In this document: positions 16,659-25,079 of the stretch, piece after piece
Numbering within the stretch: the stretch's first letter is position 1
How the letters are laid out: every line of letters starts with the position of its first letter
NCBI GenBank assembly: GCA_009925925.1
Contig: RFQA01000011.1
Span: 1-32,880, forward strand
Direction: 5' to 3'
DNA from: Betaproteobacteria bacterium
GTDB lineage: Bacteria; Pseudomonadota; Gammaproteobacteria; Burkholderiales; Burkholderiaceae_C
DNA length: 32,880 nucleotides
Position numbers and translations under genes: made by a program
Notes under the pieces: model-generated
Told to the model about the DNA's origin: nothing
Seen by the model: the letters and a program-made list of their open reading frames with translations, nothing else
The model's database searches: none

Positions 16659-17753
16659 ATGTACGTTGCCGTCAAAGGCGGGGAAACCGCAATCCTCAAA
16701 AGCTACGAGTTGCTGGCTGCCCAGCGCCGTGGTGACCCGGCGTTGCCGGAACTCAGCATTGCGCAAATCCGGGAGCAGCTCAAACTGGCCGTAGACCGGG
16801 TGATGAACGAAGGCTCGGTGCACGACCCCGAGCTCGCAGCCCTGGCCATCAAGCAAGCCAGCGGCGACCTCGTGGAGGCCATCTTTCTGCTGCGCGCCTA
16901 CCGCGCCACCTTGCCCCGCCTCGGGAATACCGTGCCTTTGAAAACCGAACGCATGCAGCTGGATCGCCGCATCTCGGCCACCTTCAAAGACTTGCCCGGC
17001 GGACAGGTACTGGGCCCCACCTACGACTACACCCAGCGCCTGCTGGACTTCACCTTGCTGGCCGAAGGCCGCACGCCGGTAAGCAGCGCGCCTGCGGCGC
17101 CCGTGGCTGGCACGCAAGCATCTATCACCCCGCGTGTGGTGGATCTGCTCAATGACGAGGGGCTGATCGAAACCCGCCCCATTCCGCCGGGTGACCCTGC
17201 GCCCGTGGACCTGACACGCGAGCCGCTGCGCTTCCCGGCGGCGCGTGCCACCCGCTTACAAAACCTGGCCCGCGCGGACGAAGGCTTTTTGCTTTCCATG
17301 GCGTACTCCACCCAGCGCGGCTACGCCCACAGCCATCCTTTTGTGGGCGAAGTTCGATTAGGCAGCGTGGCAGTGGAGATTGAGCCCGAAGAGCTGGGCT
17401 TTGCCATTTCCATCGGCGACATCGAAATCACCGAATGCGAAATGGTCAACCAGTTCGCCGGCAGCAAGACGGAGCCCCCGCAGTTCACCCGTGGCTACGG
17501 CCTGTCTTTCGGCCACTGCGAGCGCAAGGCCATGGCCATGAGTCTGGTGGACCGTGCGTTGCGCGCGGATGAGTTGGGCGAGGCCATCGAGTCACCCGCA
17601 CAAATGCAAGAGTTTGTGCTCTCACACAGCGATAGCCTGGAGGCTTCCGGCTTTGTGCAACACCTGAAATTGCCGCATTACGTCGACTTCCAGTCCGAGC
17701 TGGAGTTGATACGGAAAATGCGCGCCGCTGCTGTGGAGGACACCACCCCATGA
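16659..17753 (+). CDS. phnI: C-P lyase complex subunit PhnI
   Basis: MYVAVKGGETAILKSYELLAAQRRGD; TQRGYAHSHPFVGEVRLGSVAVEI; ECEMVNQFAGSKTEPPQFTRGYGLSFGHCERKAMAMSLVDRAL. Confidence 0.95.
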   Translation: MYVAVKGGETAILKSYELLAAQRRGDPALPELSIAQIREQLKLAVDRVMNEGSVHDPELAALAIKQASGDLVEAIFLLRAYRATLPRLGNTVPLKTERMQLDRRISATFKDLPGGQVLGPTYDYTQRLLDFTLLAEGRTPVSSAPAAPVAGTQASITPRVVDLLNDEGLIETRPIPPGDPAPVDLTREPLRFPAARATRLQNLARADEGFLLSMAYSTQRGYAHSHPFVGEVRLGSVAVEIEPEELGFAISIGDIEITECEMVNQFAGSKTEPPQFTRGYGLSFGHCERKAMAMSLVDRALRADELGEAIESPAQMQEFVLSHSDSLEASGFVQHLKLPHYVDFQSELELIRKMRAAAVEDTTP

Positions 17754-18667
17754 ACGCCCGACTGGAAACCACCCTGCCGGATACCGGCCACACCGACGAC
17801 GAGGTGCAGCAGCACTTCAACTTCGCGTATCTGGATGAGCGCACCAAACGCATGATCCGCCGCACCATCCTGAAAGCGGTGGCCATCCCCGGCTACCAGG
17901 TGCCTTTCGGTTCCCGCGAAATGCCCTTGCCCTATGGCTGGGGGACCGGTGGCATTCAGGTCACCGCCGCAGTCATCGGCCCGGATGAAGTCCTCAAAAT
18001 CATCGACCAAGGCTCGGACGACACCGTCAACGCGGTCAACATCCGCCGCTTCTTCCAGCGTACGGCCGGTGTGCAAACCACCACCCGCACCGCGGAGGCC
18101 ACGCTGATCCAGACCCGCCATCGCATCCCCGAGACCCCGCTCACCGAAGGCCAGGTCATCGTGTACCAGGTGCCCGTGCCCGAGCCCCTGCAACGGCTGG
18201 AGCCACGCGAAACCGAGACCCGCACCTTGCATGCGCTGGCGGAATATGGCCTCATGCATGTGAAGCTCTACGAGGACATTGCACGGTATGGCCACATCGC
18301 CACCACCTACGACTACCCGGTCATGGTGAACCACCGCTACCTGATGGCGCCCTCGCCTATTCCCAAGTTTGACAACCCGAAGATGCACATGAACCCGGCT
18401 TTGCAGCTCTTTGGAGCAGGCCGCGAAAAGCGCATCTACGCTGTCCCGCCCTACACCGCGGTGGAGAGCCTGGGCTTTGAAGACCACCCCTTTGAGGTGC
18501 AAAAGTGGGACAGCGCCTGCGCCCTGTGTGGCGCGACCGACAGCTTCCTGGACGAAGTGATTACCGATGACGCCGGTGCGCGCATGCACGTGTGCTCGGA
18601 CTCGGACTACTGCCAGTCCCGCCAGGCCGCGCAAGCAGAGCAGGCGCCCTCTGGAGAGGCTGCATGA
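17750..18667 (+). CDS. phnJ: C-P lyase catalytic radical SAM subunit PhnJ
   Basis: FNFAYLDERTKRMIRRTILKAVAIPGYQVPFGSREMPLPYGWGTGGIQVT; CALCGATDSFLDEV...CSDSDYC cysteine set. Confidence 0.97.
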   Translation: MNARLETTLPDTGHTDDEVQQHFNFAYLDERTKRMIRRTILKAVAIPGYQVPFGSREMPLPYGWGTGGIQVTAAVIGPDEVLKIIDQGSDDTVNAVNIRRFFQRTAGVQTTTRTAEATLIQTRHRIPETPLTEGQVIVYQVPVPEPLQRLEPRETETRTLHALAEYGLMHVKLYEDIARYGHIATTYDYPVMVNHRYLMAPSPIPKFDNPKMHMNPALQLFGAGREKRIYAVPPYTAVESLGFEDHPFEVQKWDSACALCGATDSFLDEVITDDAGARMHVCSDSDYCQSRQAAQAEQAPSGEAA

Positions 18668-19107
18668 GTGTTCACATCCGCCAGGCCGGTGAGGCCGATC
18701 TGCCGGCGGTGCTGGCCCTGTATGCCCAGCCCGACCTGGACAACGGCCAAGTGTTGAGCGAAGACGAGGCCCGCGCCGTGTTCGCGCAGTTTGCGTGCTA
18801 CCCCAACTACCGCCTGTTCGTCGCCCTGCGGGACGACAAGGTGGTGGGCACTTTCGCGCTTTTGGTCATGCACAACCTGGCGCATTGCGGCGCGCCCTCC
18901 GCCATTGCCGAAGACGTGGTGGTGGACAAAGCCTGCCAGGGCCAGGGCATTGGCCGCCATATGATGGCCCATGCCCTGCAACAGGCCAAAGCGGCCGGTT
19001 GCTACAAGCTGGCCCTGTCCTCCAACCGCAAGCGCAAAGACGCGCATGCCTTTTACGAATCGCTGGGCTTTCAACAGCACGGCCTGAGCTTTGTGATGGA
19101 GCCCTGA
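18664..19107 (+). CDS. GNAT-family N-acetyltransferase in phn operon
   Basis: QGQGIGRHMMAHALQQAKAAGCYKLALSSNRKRKDAHAFYESLGFQ; ATGA overlap with phnJ. Confidence 0.9.
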   Translation: MSVHIRQAGEADLPAVLALYAQPDLDNGQVLSEDEARAVFAQFACYPNYRLFVALRDDKVVGTFALLVMHNLAHCGAPSAIAEDVVVDKACQGQGIGRHMMAHALQQAKAAGCYKLALSSNRKRKDAHAFYESLGFQQHGLSFVMEP

Positions 19108-19108
19108 C

Positions 19109-19894
19109 ATGCATACCGACCCCTCTACCCCTTTGCTGCAGGTGCGCGGCATCAGCAAGCGCTATGGCGACCGCGTGGCCTTGCAAGATGTGTCTTTTGA
19201 CCTCTGGCCCGGCGAGGTGCTCGCCGTGGTGGGCGAATCCGGCTCGGGCAAGTCCACCCTGCTCAACGCCATCGCCGCCCGCGCCAAGCCGGACGCCGGC
19301 AGCGTGCAGTACTGCACCCGTGAAGCGGGCCTGCAAGAAGTGTTTTTAATGACCGAAGCGCAGCAACGCCTGCTGGCCCGCACCGACTGGGGCTTTGTGC
19401 ACCAGAACGCCGCTGACGGTTTGCGCATGGATGTATCCGCCGGCGCCAATGTGGGCGAGCGCCTCATGGGCCTGGGCGAGCGCAACTATGCGCACCTGCG
19501 TGCTACCGCAGCACAGTGGCTGAGTCGCGTGGAGATCGACCCCGCCCGCATGGACGACACGCCCCGTACGTTCTCGGGCGGCATGCGCCAGCGCCTGCAG
19601 ATCGCCCGCAACCTGGTCACCGAACCGCGCCTGGTGTTCATGGATGAGCCAACCTCCGGTCTGGATGTGTCGGTGCAGGCCCGCCTGCTGGACATGCTGC
19701 GCCAGCTCACCCAGGGCATGCAACTCGCCGCCATCATCGTGACGCACGACCTCGCTGTGGCTCGCCTGCTGGCCCACCGCATGATGGTGATGCAACGTGG
19801 CCGGGTGGTGGAGTCCGGCCTGACCGATCAGCTGCTGGACGACCCCCAGCACCCTTACACCCAACTTCTCGTTTCCTCGGTACTACAGCCATGA
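19109..19894 (+). CDS. phnK: Phosphonate C-P lyase system ATPase PhnK
   Basis: GESGSGKST, FSGGMRQRLQIARNLV, MDEPTSGLDVSVQA; position after phnJ-GNAT. Confidence 0.92.
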   Translation: MHTDPSTPLLQVRGISKRYGDRVALQDVSFDLWPGEVLAVVGESGSGKSTLLNAIAARAKPDAGSVQYCTREAGLQEVFLMTEAQQRLLARTDWGFVHQNAADGLRMDVSAGANVGERLMGLGERNYAHLRATAAQWLSRVEIDPARMDDTPRTFSGGMRQRLQIARNLVTEPRLVFMDEPTSGLDVSVQARLLDMLRQLTQGMQLAAIIVTHDLAVARLLAHRMMVMQRGRVVESGLTDQLLDDPQHPYTQLLVSSVLQP

Positions 19895-20610
19895 GCACAC
19901 CCTTGTTGCAACTCCAGGGGGTAGCCAAGCGCTTCACCCTGCACCACCAATCCGGCGCAGAGCTGGCGGTCATGTCGGACGCCAGTTTTGCGGTGCACGC
20001 CGGCGAATGCGTGGTGCTGGACGGCCCCTCCGGTATGGGCAAAAGCACGCTACTGAAAATGATCTACGCCAACTACCGCGCCAGCGTAGGCTCCATTGCC
20101 GTGACCGACGCGCGTGGCCACACCATCGACATGACCAGCGCCACTCCGCGTGAGCTGGTGCGCATGCGCAAGGAGACCATCGGCTATGTGAGCCAGTTCC
20201 TGCGCGTAATCCCACGGGTACCGGCCATCGATGTGGTGGCAGAGTCCCTGCTGGAGGACACCGCCAACGACCCGCAAGCTGTGGCTGCAGCACGGGATGA
20301 AGCCGGCCGCTGGCTGACCCGCTTGCGTATTCCTGAGCGCCTGTGGCACTTGCCCCCGGCCACCTTTTCCGGCGGGGAGCAGCAGCGCATCAACATCGCC
20401 CGCAACATGATCAAGCCGCGGCCCTTGCTGCTGCTGGACGAACCCACTGCGTCGCTGGATGCGGCCAACACCGACACCGTCATCACCCTGATCCGCGAGG
20501 CCATTGCCCGTGGCGCTGCGGTGGTGGGCATTTTTCATGACGCAGACGTAGGCCGCGCCGTGGCTACCCGCCACATCGACGTCACCCTGTTCCGGAGCCA
20601 GGCCGCATGA
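19891..20610 (+). CDS. phnL: Phosphonate C-P lyase system ATPase PhnL
   Basis: DGPSGMGKSTLLKMIYANYRASVGSI, RKETIGYVSQFLRVIPRVPAIDVVAE, FSGGEQQRINIARNM. Confidence 0.93.
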   Translation: MSTPLLQLQGVAKRFTLHHQSGAELAVMSDASFAVHAGECVVLDGPSGMGKSTLLKMIYANYRASVGSIAVTDARGHTIDMTSATPRELVRMRKETIGYVSQFLRVIPRVPAIDVVAESLLEDTANDPQAVAAARDEAGRWLTRLRIPERLWHLPPATFSGGEQQRINIARNMIKPRPLLLLDEPTASLDAANTDTVITLIREAIARGAAVVGIFHDADVGRAVATRHIDVTLFRSQAA

Positions 20611-21764
20611 GCACTTCAACCTTGTTTACCAACGCTCGCCTGGTGCTGGCCGATGAGGTGCTGAACGGCAGCCTTCTGGCACAGGACGGCCACATTGCCG
20701 AAGTTCAATCTGGTCGCTCGCAAGCTGCAGATGCCATCGATCTGGAAGGGGACTACCTGCTGCCCGGTCTGGTGGAAATGCACACCGACAACTTCGAGCG
20801 CCACCTCATGCCCCGGCCCAAGGTCTACTGGGCAGAACTACCGGCGCTCATGGCGCATGACGCGGAGGTGGCATCGGCGGGCATTACTACCGTGTTTGAC
20901 GCACTGGGCGTAGGCGAGGCCGACACCGAGAGCCTGCGCGGGAGTGCATGGAGCGGTGTTCTTCAAACTATCGATGCCTGCCATGCGCAAGGCTTGTTGC
21001 GGGCAGACCACCACTTGCATGTGCGTTGCGAGCTGCCGGCACCCAACACCATTGACCTGTTCGCACCCTTTGTAGGCCACCCGCGCCTGTCCCTGATTTC
21101 GCTCATGGACCACACACCGGGCCAGCGTCAGTGGGAAGACATTGAGCAGGCTCGCACCTACTACACCGGTAAAAAGGGCTGGAGCCAGCAGAAGTTTGAG
21201 CAGCAAGTTGCTCAGGCCAACGAGCTGCAGGCCCGATACGCCGAGCCACACCGCGCCTACTTTGTGGACTACTGCCGCAGCAACGCCATTGCGCTGGCCA
21301 GCCACGATGACACCACCGTGGCACACGTGGAACAGGCGCATGCCGAGGGTGCCAGCATGTCGGAGTTCCCCACTACCGTGGCGGCAGCCCAGGAAGCGCG
21401 TGCGCGCGGCTTGCGCACCGTCATGGGTGGACCCAATGTGGTGCGAGGTGGCTCCCACTCCGGCAACGTGGCTGCCGCAGAACTGGCCAAGCTGGGGCTG
21501 CTGGACATTTTGTCGTCCGACTATGTGCCGGGCAGCATGTTGAGCGGGGCGATGCGCCTCGTGCGAGATGGTCTGATGACCTTGCCACAAGCCGTAGCGA
21601 CCGTCAGCCGTACGCCGGCTCTGGCCACAGGCCTGAGCGACCGGGGGGCTATCGCTGCGGGCTTGCGTGCCGACCTGATCCAGGTGCGCATGGCGACCCT
21701 GCCCGGCGGGCAGGAACACCCGGTGGTGCGCGCCGTCTGGCGTGAAGGCCGGCGGGTGCTGTAA
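20607..21764 (+). CDS. phnM: Alpha-D-ribose 1-methylphosphonate 5-triphosphate diphosphatase
   Basis: Amidohydrolase fold; LPGLVEMHTDNFERHLMPRPKV, LISLMDHTPGQRQW, ASHDDTTVAHVEQAHAEG, DILSSDYVPGSML. Confidence 0.95.
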   Translation: MSTSTLFTNARLVLADEVLNGSLLAQDGHIAEVQSGRSQAADAIDLEGDYLLPGLVEMHTDNFERHLMPRPKVYWAELPALMAHDAEVASAGITTVFDALGVGEADTESLRGSAWSGVLQTIDACHAQGLLRADHHLHVRCELPAPNTIDLFAPFVGHPRLSLISLMDHTPGQRQWEDIEQARTYYTGKKGWSQQKFEQQVAQANELQARYAEPHRAYFVDYCRSNAIALASHDDTTVAHVEQAHAEGASMSEFPTTVAAAQEARARGLRTVMGGPNVVRGGSHSGNVAAAELAKLGLLDILSSDYVPGSMLSGAMRLVRDGLMTLPQAVATVSRTPALATGLSDRGAIAAGLRADLIQVRMATLPGGQEHPVVRAVWREGRRVL

Positions 21765-21773
21765 GAGAGCCTT

Positions 21774-21845
21774 GCGTCATACAAATTTCCCTGAAGTTTC
21801 ATCAAAACGTCACCCCATCGCCGGACACTGAATCTGTCTAGACAA
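21774..21845 (+). promoter_or_regulatory. Putative Pho-box array (21774-21813) and PhnF-like operator (21834-21845) upstream of phnC
   Basis: 7-mers at 11-bp steps: GCGTCAT (21774), ATTTCCC (21785), GTTTCAT (21796), ACGTCAC (21807); then CTGTCTAGACAA with perfect palindrome TGTCTAGACA. Confidence 0.55.
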
Positions 21846-21859
21846 ATTGAGGAGAAGCC

Positions 21860-22714
21860 ATGCACCACGCACTCCGTATCGAGCAACTCAACAAACACTT
21901 TGCCAACGGCAAGCACGCGCTGAACAACATCAACCTCACCGTGGCACAGGGTGAGATGGTGGCTTTGATCGGTGCCTCTGGGTCCGGCAAATCCACGCTC
22001 ATGCGCCACATGGCCGGCTTGGTGTCGGCGGACGCGGGGCCCGGCTCCTTGATTGAGGTAGATGGCTGCTGCGTGCAACAAGGCGGCCGGGTACACCGCA
22101 ACATCCGCCAGGTGCGGGCCCGTATCGGCTTTGTATTCCAGCAATTCAACCTGGTGGACCGACTGCCGGTCCAAGTCAATGTGTTGGTGGGTTTGCTGCA
22201 CCGCATGCCACTGTGGCGCGGGCTGCTGCGTTGGTTCACTGAGCAGGAACGCGCACAGGCCATCGAGGCGCTGCAACGTGTGGGCATTGCAGAATGCCAC
22301 GCCCAACGTGCCTCGACCTTGTCGGGCGGCCAGCAACAACGCGCCGCCATTGCCCGCACGCTGGTGCAAGGCGCGAAAGTGGTGCTCGCGGACGAGCCGA
22401 TTGCTTCGCTGGACCCGGAGTCCTCCCGCAAGGTGATGGAGATTCTGGCCCGCATCAACCGTGAAGACCACTGCACCGTGATCGTGTCGCTGCACCAGGT
22501 CGACATGGCACTCAAGTACTGCCCGCGCGTGGTAGCCCTGAACCAAGGCTGTGTGGTCTATGACGGCCCCGCCAGTGCCCTCACCCCCGACCTGCTGCGC
22601 GAACTCTATGGCGTGCAGGCCGACGAAATTCTGGCGGATGCGCAACGTCCTGCCACTTCCCCGGTGCTCGTGCCGTCTGCCCCTTGGAGCAGCCCGGTGG
22701 CGCAGACCGCTTGA
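21860..22714 (+). CDS. phnC: Phosphonate ABC transporter ATP-binding protein
   Basis: [81 protein letters not shown]. Confidence 0.93.
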   Translation: MHHALRIEQLNKHFANGKHALNNINLTVAQGEMVALIGASGSGKSTLMRHMAGLVSADAGPGSLIEVDGCCVQQGGRVHRNIRQVRARIGFVFQQFNLVDRLPVQVNVLVGLLHRMPLWRGLLRWFTEQERAQAIEALQRVGIAECHAQRASTLSGGQQQRAAIARTLVQGAKVVLADEPIASLDPESSRKVMEILARINREDHCTVIVSLHQVDMALKYCPRVVALNQGCVVYDGPASALTPDLLRELYGVQADEILADAQRPATSPVLVPSAPWSSPVAQTA

Positions 22715-22745
22715 CCTTCCCTGCCAACCTTTTCAGGAGCTTTCC

Positions 22746-23699
22746 ATGTTGAAAAAAATCTGGGCGACCTCGGTCGCCGCTATCAGCCTCGGCCTGCTGG
22801 CACCCGCAGCCGGTGCACAGGAATTGAACTTCGGCATCATCTCGACCGAATCGTCCCAACAGCTCAAGCAGCAATGGCAACCAGTGCTGGACGCACTGAC
22901 CCAGCAAACCGGCCTTAAGGTCAATGCATTTTTTGCCCCGGACTATGCAGGCGTGATTGAAGGCATGCGCTTTAACAAAGTGCAGTTCGCCTGGTTCGGC
23001 AACAAGTCCGCCATGGAAGCTGTGGACCGTGCCAACGGTGAAGTGTTTGCCAAGGTCGTCAACATCGACGGCACCGAAGGCTACTACTCCCACCTGATTG
23101 TGCACCGCGACAGCGCCCTCAAGTCGGTGGACGACGTGCTCAAGAATGCCAAGAACCTGAACTTCGGCAACGGTGACCCGAACTCCACCTCCGGCTTCCT
23201 GGTGCCCGGTTACTACGTGTTCGCCAAGAACAATGTGGACACCAAGAGCGCCTTCAAGGTCGCCCGCTCTGCCAACCACGAAACCAACGCCATGGCCGTG
23301 GCCAACAAGCAAGTGGACGTGGCCACCAATAACAGCGAAACCCTGGCCAAGCTCGAAAACACCATGCCCGAAAAAGTCAAGGAATTGCGCGTGATCTGGA
23401 CTTCTCCCCTGATTGCCTCCGACCCCTTGGTGTGGCGCAAGGACCTGCCGGACGCGACCAAGGCTAAGCTCAAGGCCTTCTTCACCGGCTATGGCAAGAC
23501 CAACCCTGCTGAGCGCGAGATCATGGCCAAGTTGAATTGGTCCACCTTCAAGGAATCCAACAACAGCCAGTTGCTGCCGATCCGCCAGCTCGACATGTTC
23601 AGCAAGCGCACCAAGCTGGAAGCCGACACCACCCTGGCTGAAGACGACAAGAAGCGCCAGCTGGCTGAGCTGGACAAGAAACTCGCTGAGCTGAAGTGA
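22746..23699 (+). CDS. phnD: Phosphonate ABC transporter substrate-binding protein
   Basis: Signal peptide [72 protein letters not shown]. Confidence 0.94.
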   Translation: MLKKIWATSVAAISLGLLAPAAGAQELNFGIISTESSQQLKQQWQPVLDALTQQTGLKVNAFFAPDYAGVIEGMRFNKVQFAWFGNKSAMEAVDRANGEVFAKVVNIDGTEGYYSHLIVHRDSALKSVDDVLKNAKNLNFGNGDPNSTSGFLVPGYYVFAKNNVDTKSAFKVARSANHETNAMAVANKQVDVATNNSETLAKLENTMPEKVKELRVIWTSPLIASDPLVWRKDLPDATKAKLKAFFTGYGKTNPAEREIMAKLNWSTFKESNNSQLLPIRQLDMFSKRTKLEADTTLAEDDKKRQLAELDKKLAELK

Positions 23700-24517
23700 T
23701 GTCCACCACCCCGGCCCCCACTGTGACGCCCCGCCTGCCCGCTACGGTTGGCGCCGCTACCTCGAAGCAAGGTCTGGGGTGGCACCTCTCTTGGGCCTTG
23801 TTGCTGGCCCTGCTCGCCATCTCGTGGAAAGGCGCAGACATGCGCCCTGCCGACCTGGTCCGCGACTCCGGCAACATGGCCACTTACCTGGCAGACTTTT
23901 TCCCCCCAAAGTTCGGTGACTGGCGCAACTACGTGCAGGAAATGCTGGTCACCCTGCAGATCGCCCTCTGGGGCACTGCCCTTGCAGTGGTTACAGCCAT
24001 TCCCATGGCGCTGTTGGCCTCGGCCAACCTGGTGCCCTGGTGGGTCTACCAGCCCATGCGCCGCCTCATGGACGCCACCCGTGCCATCAATGAGATGGTG
24101 TTTGCGATGCTGTTTGTCGTGGCAGTGGGCCTGGGCCCGTTTGCCGGTGTGCTGGCATTGTGGATTCACACCAGCGGCGTGCTGGCCAAGCTGTTCTCGG
24201 AGGCGGTTGAAGCCATAGACCCCCAACCGGTGGAAGGCATTCGTTCCACAGGGGCTAGCGCGCTGCACGAAATCATCTACGGCGTCATTCCGCAAGTCAT
24301 GCCCTTGTGGATTTCCTTCACGCTGTACCGCTTTGAGAGCAATGTGCGCTCCGCGTCTGTGGTGGGCATGGTCGGGGCCGGGGGCATCGGCGTGGTGCTG
24401 TGGGAAATCATCCGTGGCTTCCAGTACGCAGAAACCTGCGCCGTCATGATCATCATCGTGGCCACGGTCAGCATCATCGATCTGGTGTCCGCCCGCATCC
24501 GCAAAGCCCTGGTCTGA
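23699..24517 (+). CDS. phnE: Phosphonate ABC transporter permease
   Basis: [94 protein letters not shown] at 23699 overlaps the phnD stop. Confidence 0.93.
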   Translation: MSTTPAPTVTPRLPATVGAATSKQGLGWHLSWALLLALLAISWKGADMRPADLVRDSGNMATYLADFFPPKFGDWRNYVQEMLVTLQIALWGTALAVVTAIPMALLASANLVPWWVYQPMRRLMDATRAINEMVFAMLFVVAVGLGPFAGVLALWIHTSGVLAKLFSEAVEAIDPQPVEGIRSTGASALHEIIYGVIPQVMPLWISFTLYRFESNVRSASVVGMVGAGGIGVVLWEIIRGFQYAETCAVMIIIVATVSIIDLVSARIRKALV

Positions 24518-24527
24518 GGAGACTGAT

Positions 24528-25079
24528 ATGGCATTGGACATGGAAGACATCGCCGCCTTGTTTGACAAACGTGCAGGCAGCCAATACGGCCGCGAGCCGG
24601 TGAACCAGATGGAGCACGCTCTGCAATGCGCCCTGCTGGCGGAACAGGCCGGCGAGAACGATGAAACCGTAGTGGCCGCGCTACTGCACGACATCGGCCA
24701 CCTGATTGCAGCCGAGCGTGATGGCGTCATGGACGACACCCAGGAGAAGGACGACCTGCACCAGTACGTGGCGCTGCCGTTTTTGCGTGCCCTGCTGCCA
24801 GATGCCGTGCTGGAGCCCATACGCCTGCATGTGGATGCCAAACGCTACCTGTGCGCCACCGAACCCAGCTACTGGGCTGCACTCTCCGAAGGTTCCCAAC
24901 GCAGCCTGGAACTCCAAGGTGGCCCGTTCAGCGAAGCGGAGTTGCAAAGCTTTATAGCCCAACCCTTTGCCGAAGAGGCGGTGCGTCTGCGCCGCTACGA
25001 CGACCTGGCCAAGGTGCCCGGCAAAGCGACCCCGGACTTCAAGTACTTCGCAGAGAAGCTCAGCGCCGTGAGCGCGTAA
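24528..25079 (+). CDS. Phosphonate-associated HD-domain protein, probable PhnZ/TmpB-type diiron oxygenase
   Basis: SQYGREPVNQMEHALQCALLAEQ (Tyr-x-x-Glu plus NQMEHALQCA) and AALLHDIGHL HD motif, then LHVDAKRYLC; last gene of the phnCDE unit. Confidence 0.88.
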   Translation: MALDMEDIAALFDKRAGSQYGREPVNQMEHALQCALLAEQAGENDETVVAALLHDIGHLIAAERDGVMDDTQEKDDLHQYVALPFLRALLPDAVLEPIRLHVDAKRYLCATEPSYWAALSEGSQRSLELQGGPFSEAELQSFIAQPFAEEAVRLRRYDDLAKVPGKATPDFKYFAEKLSAVSA

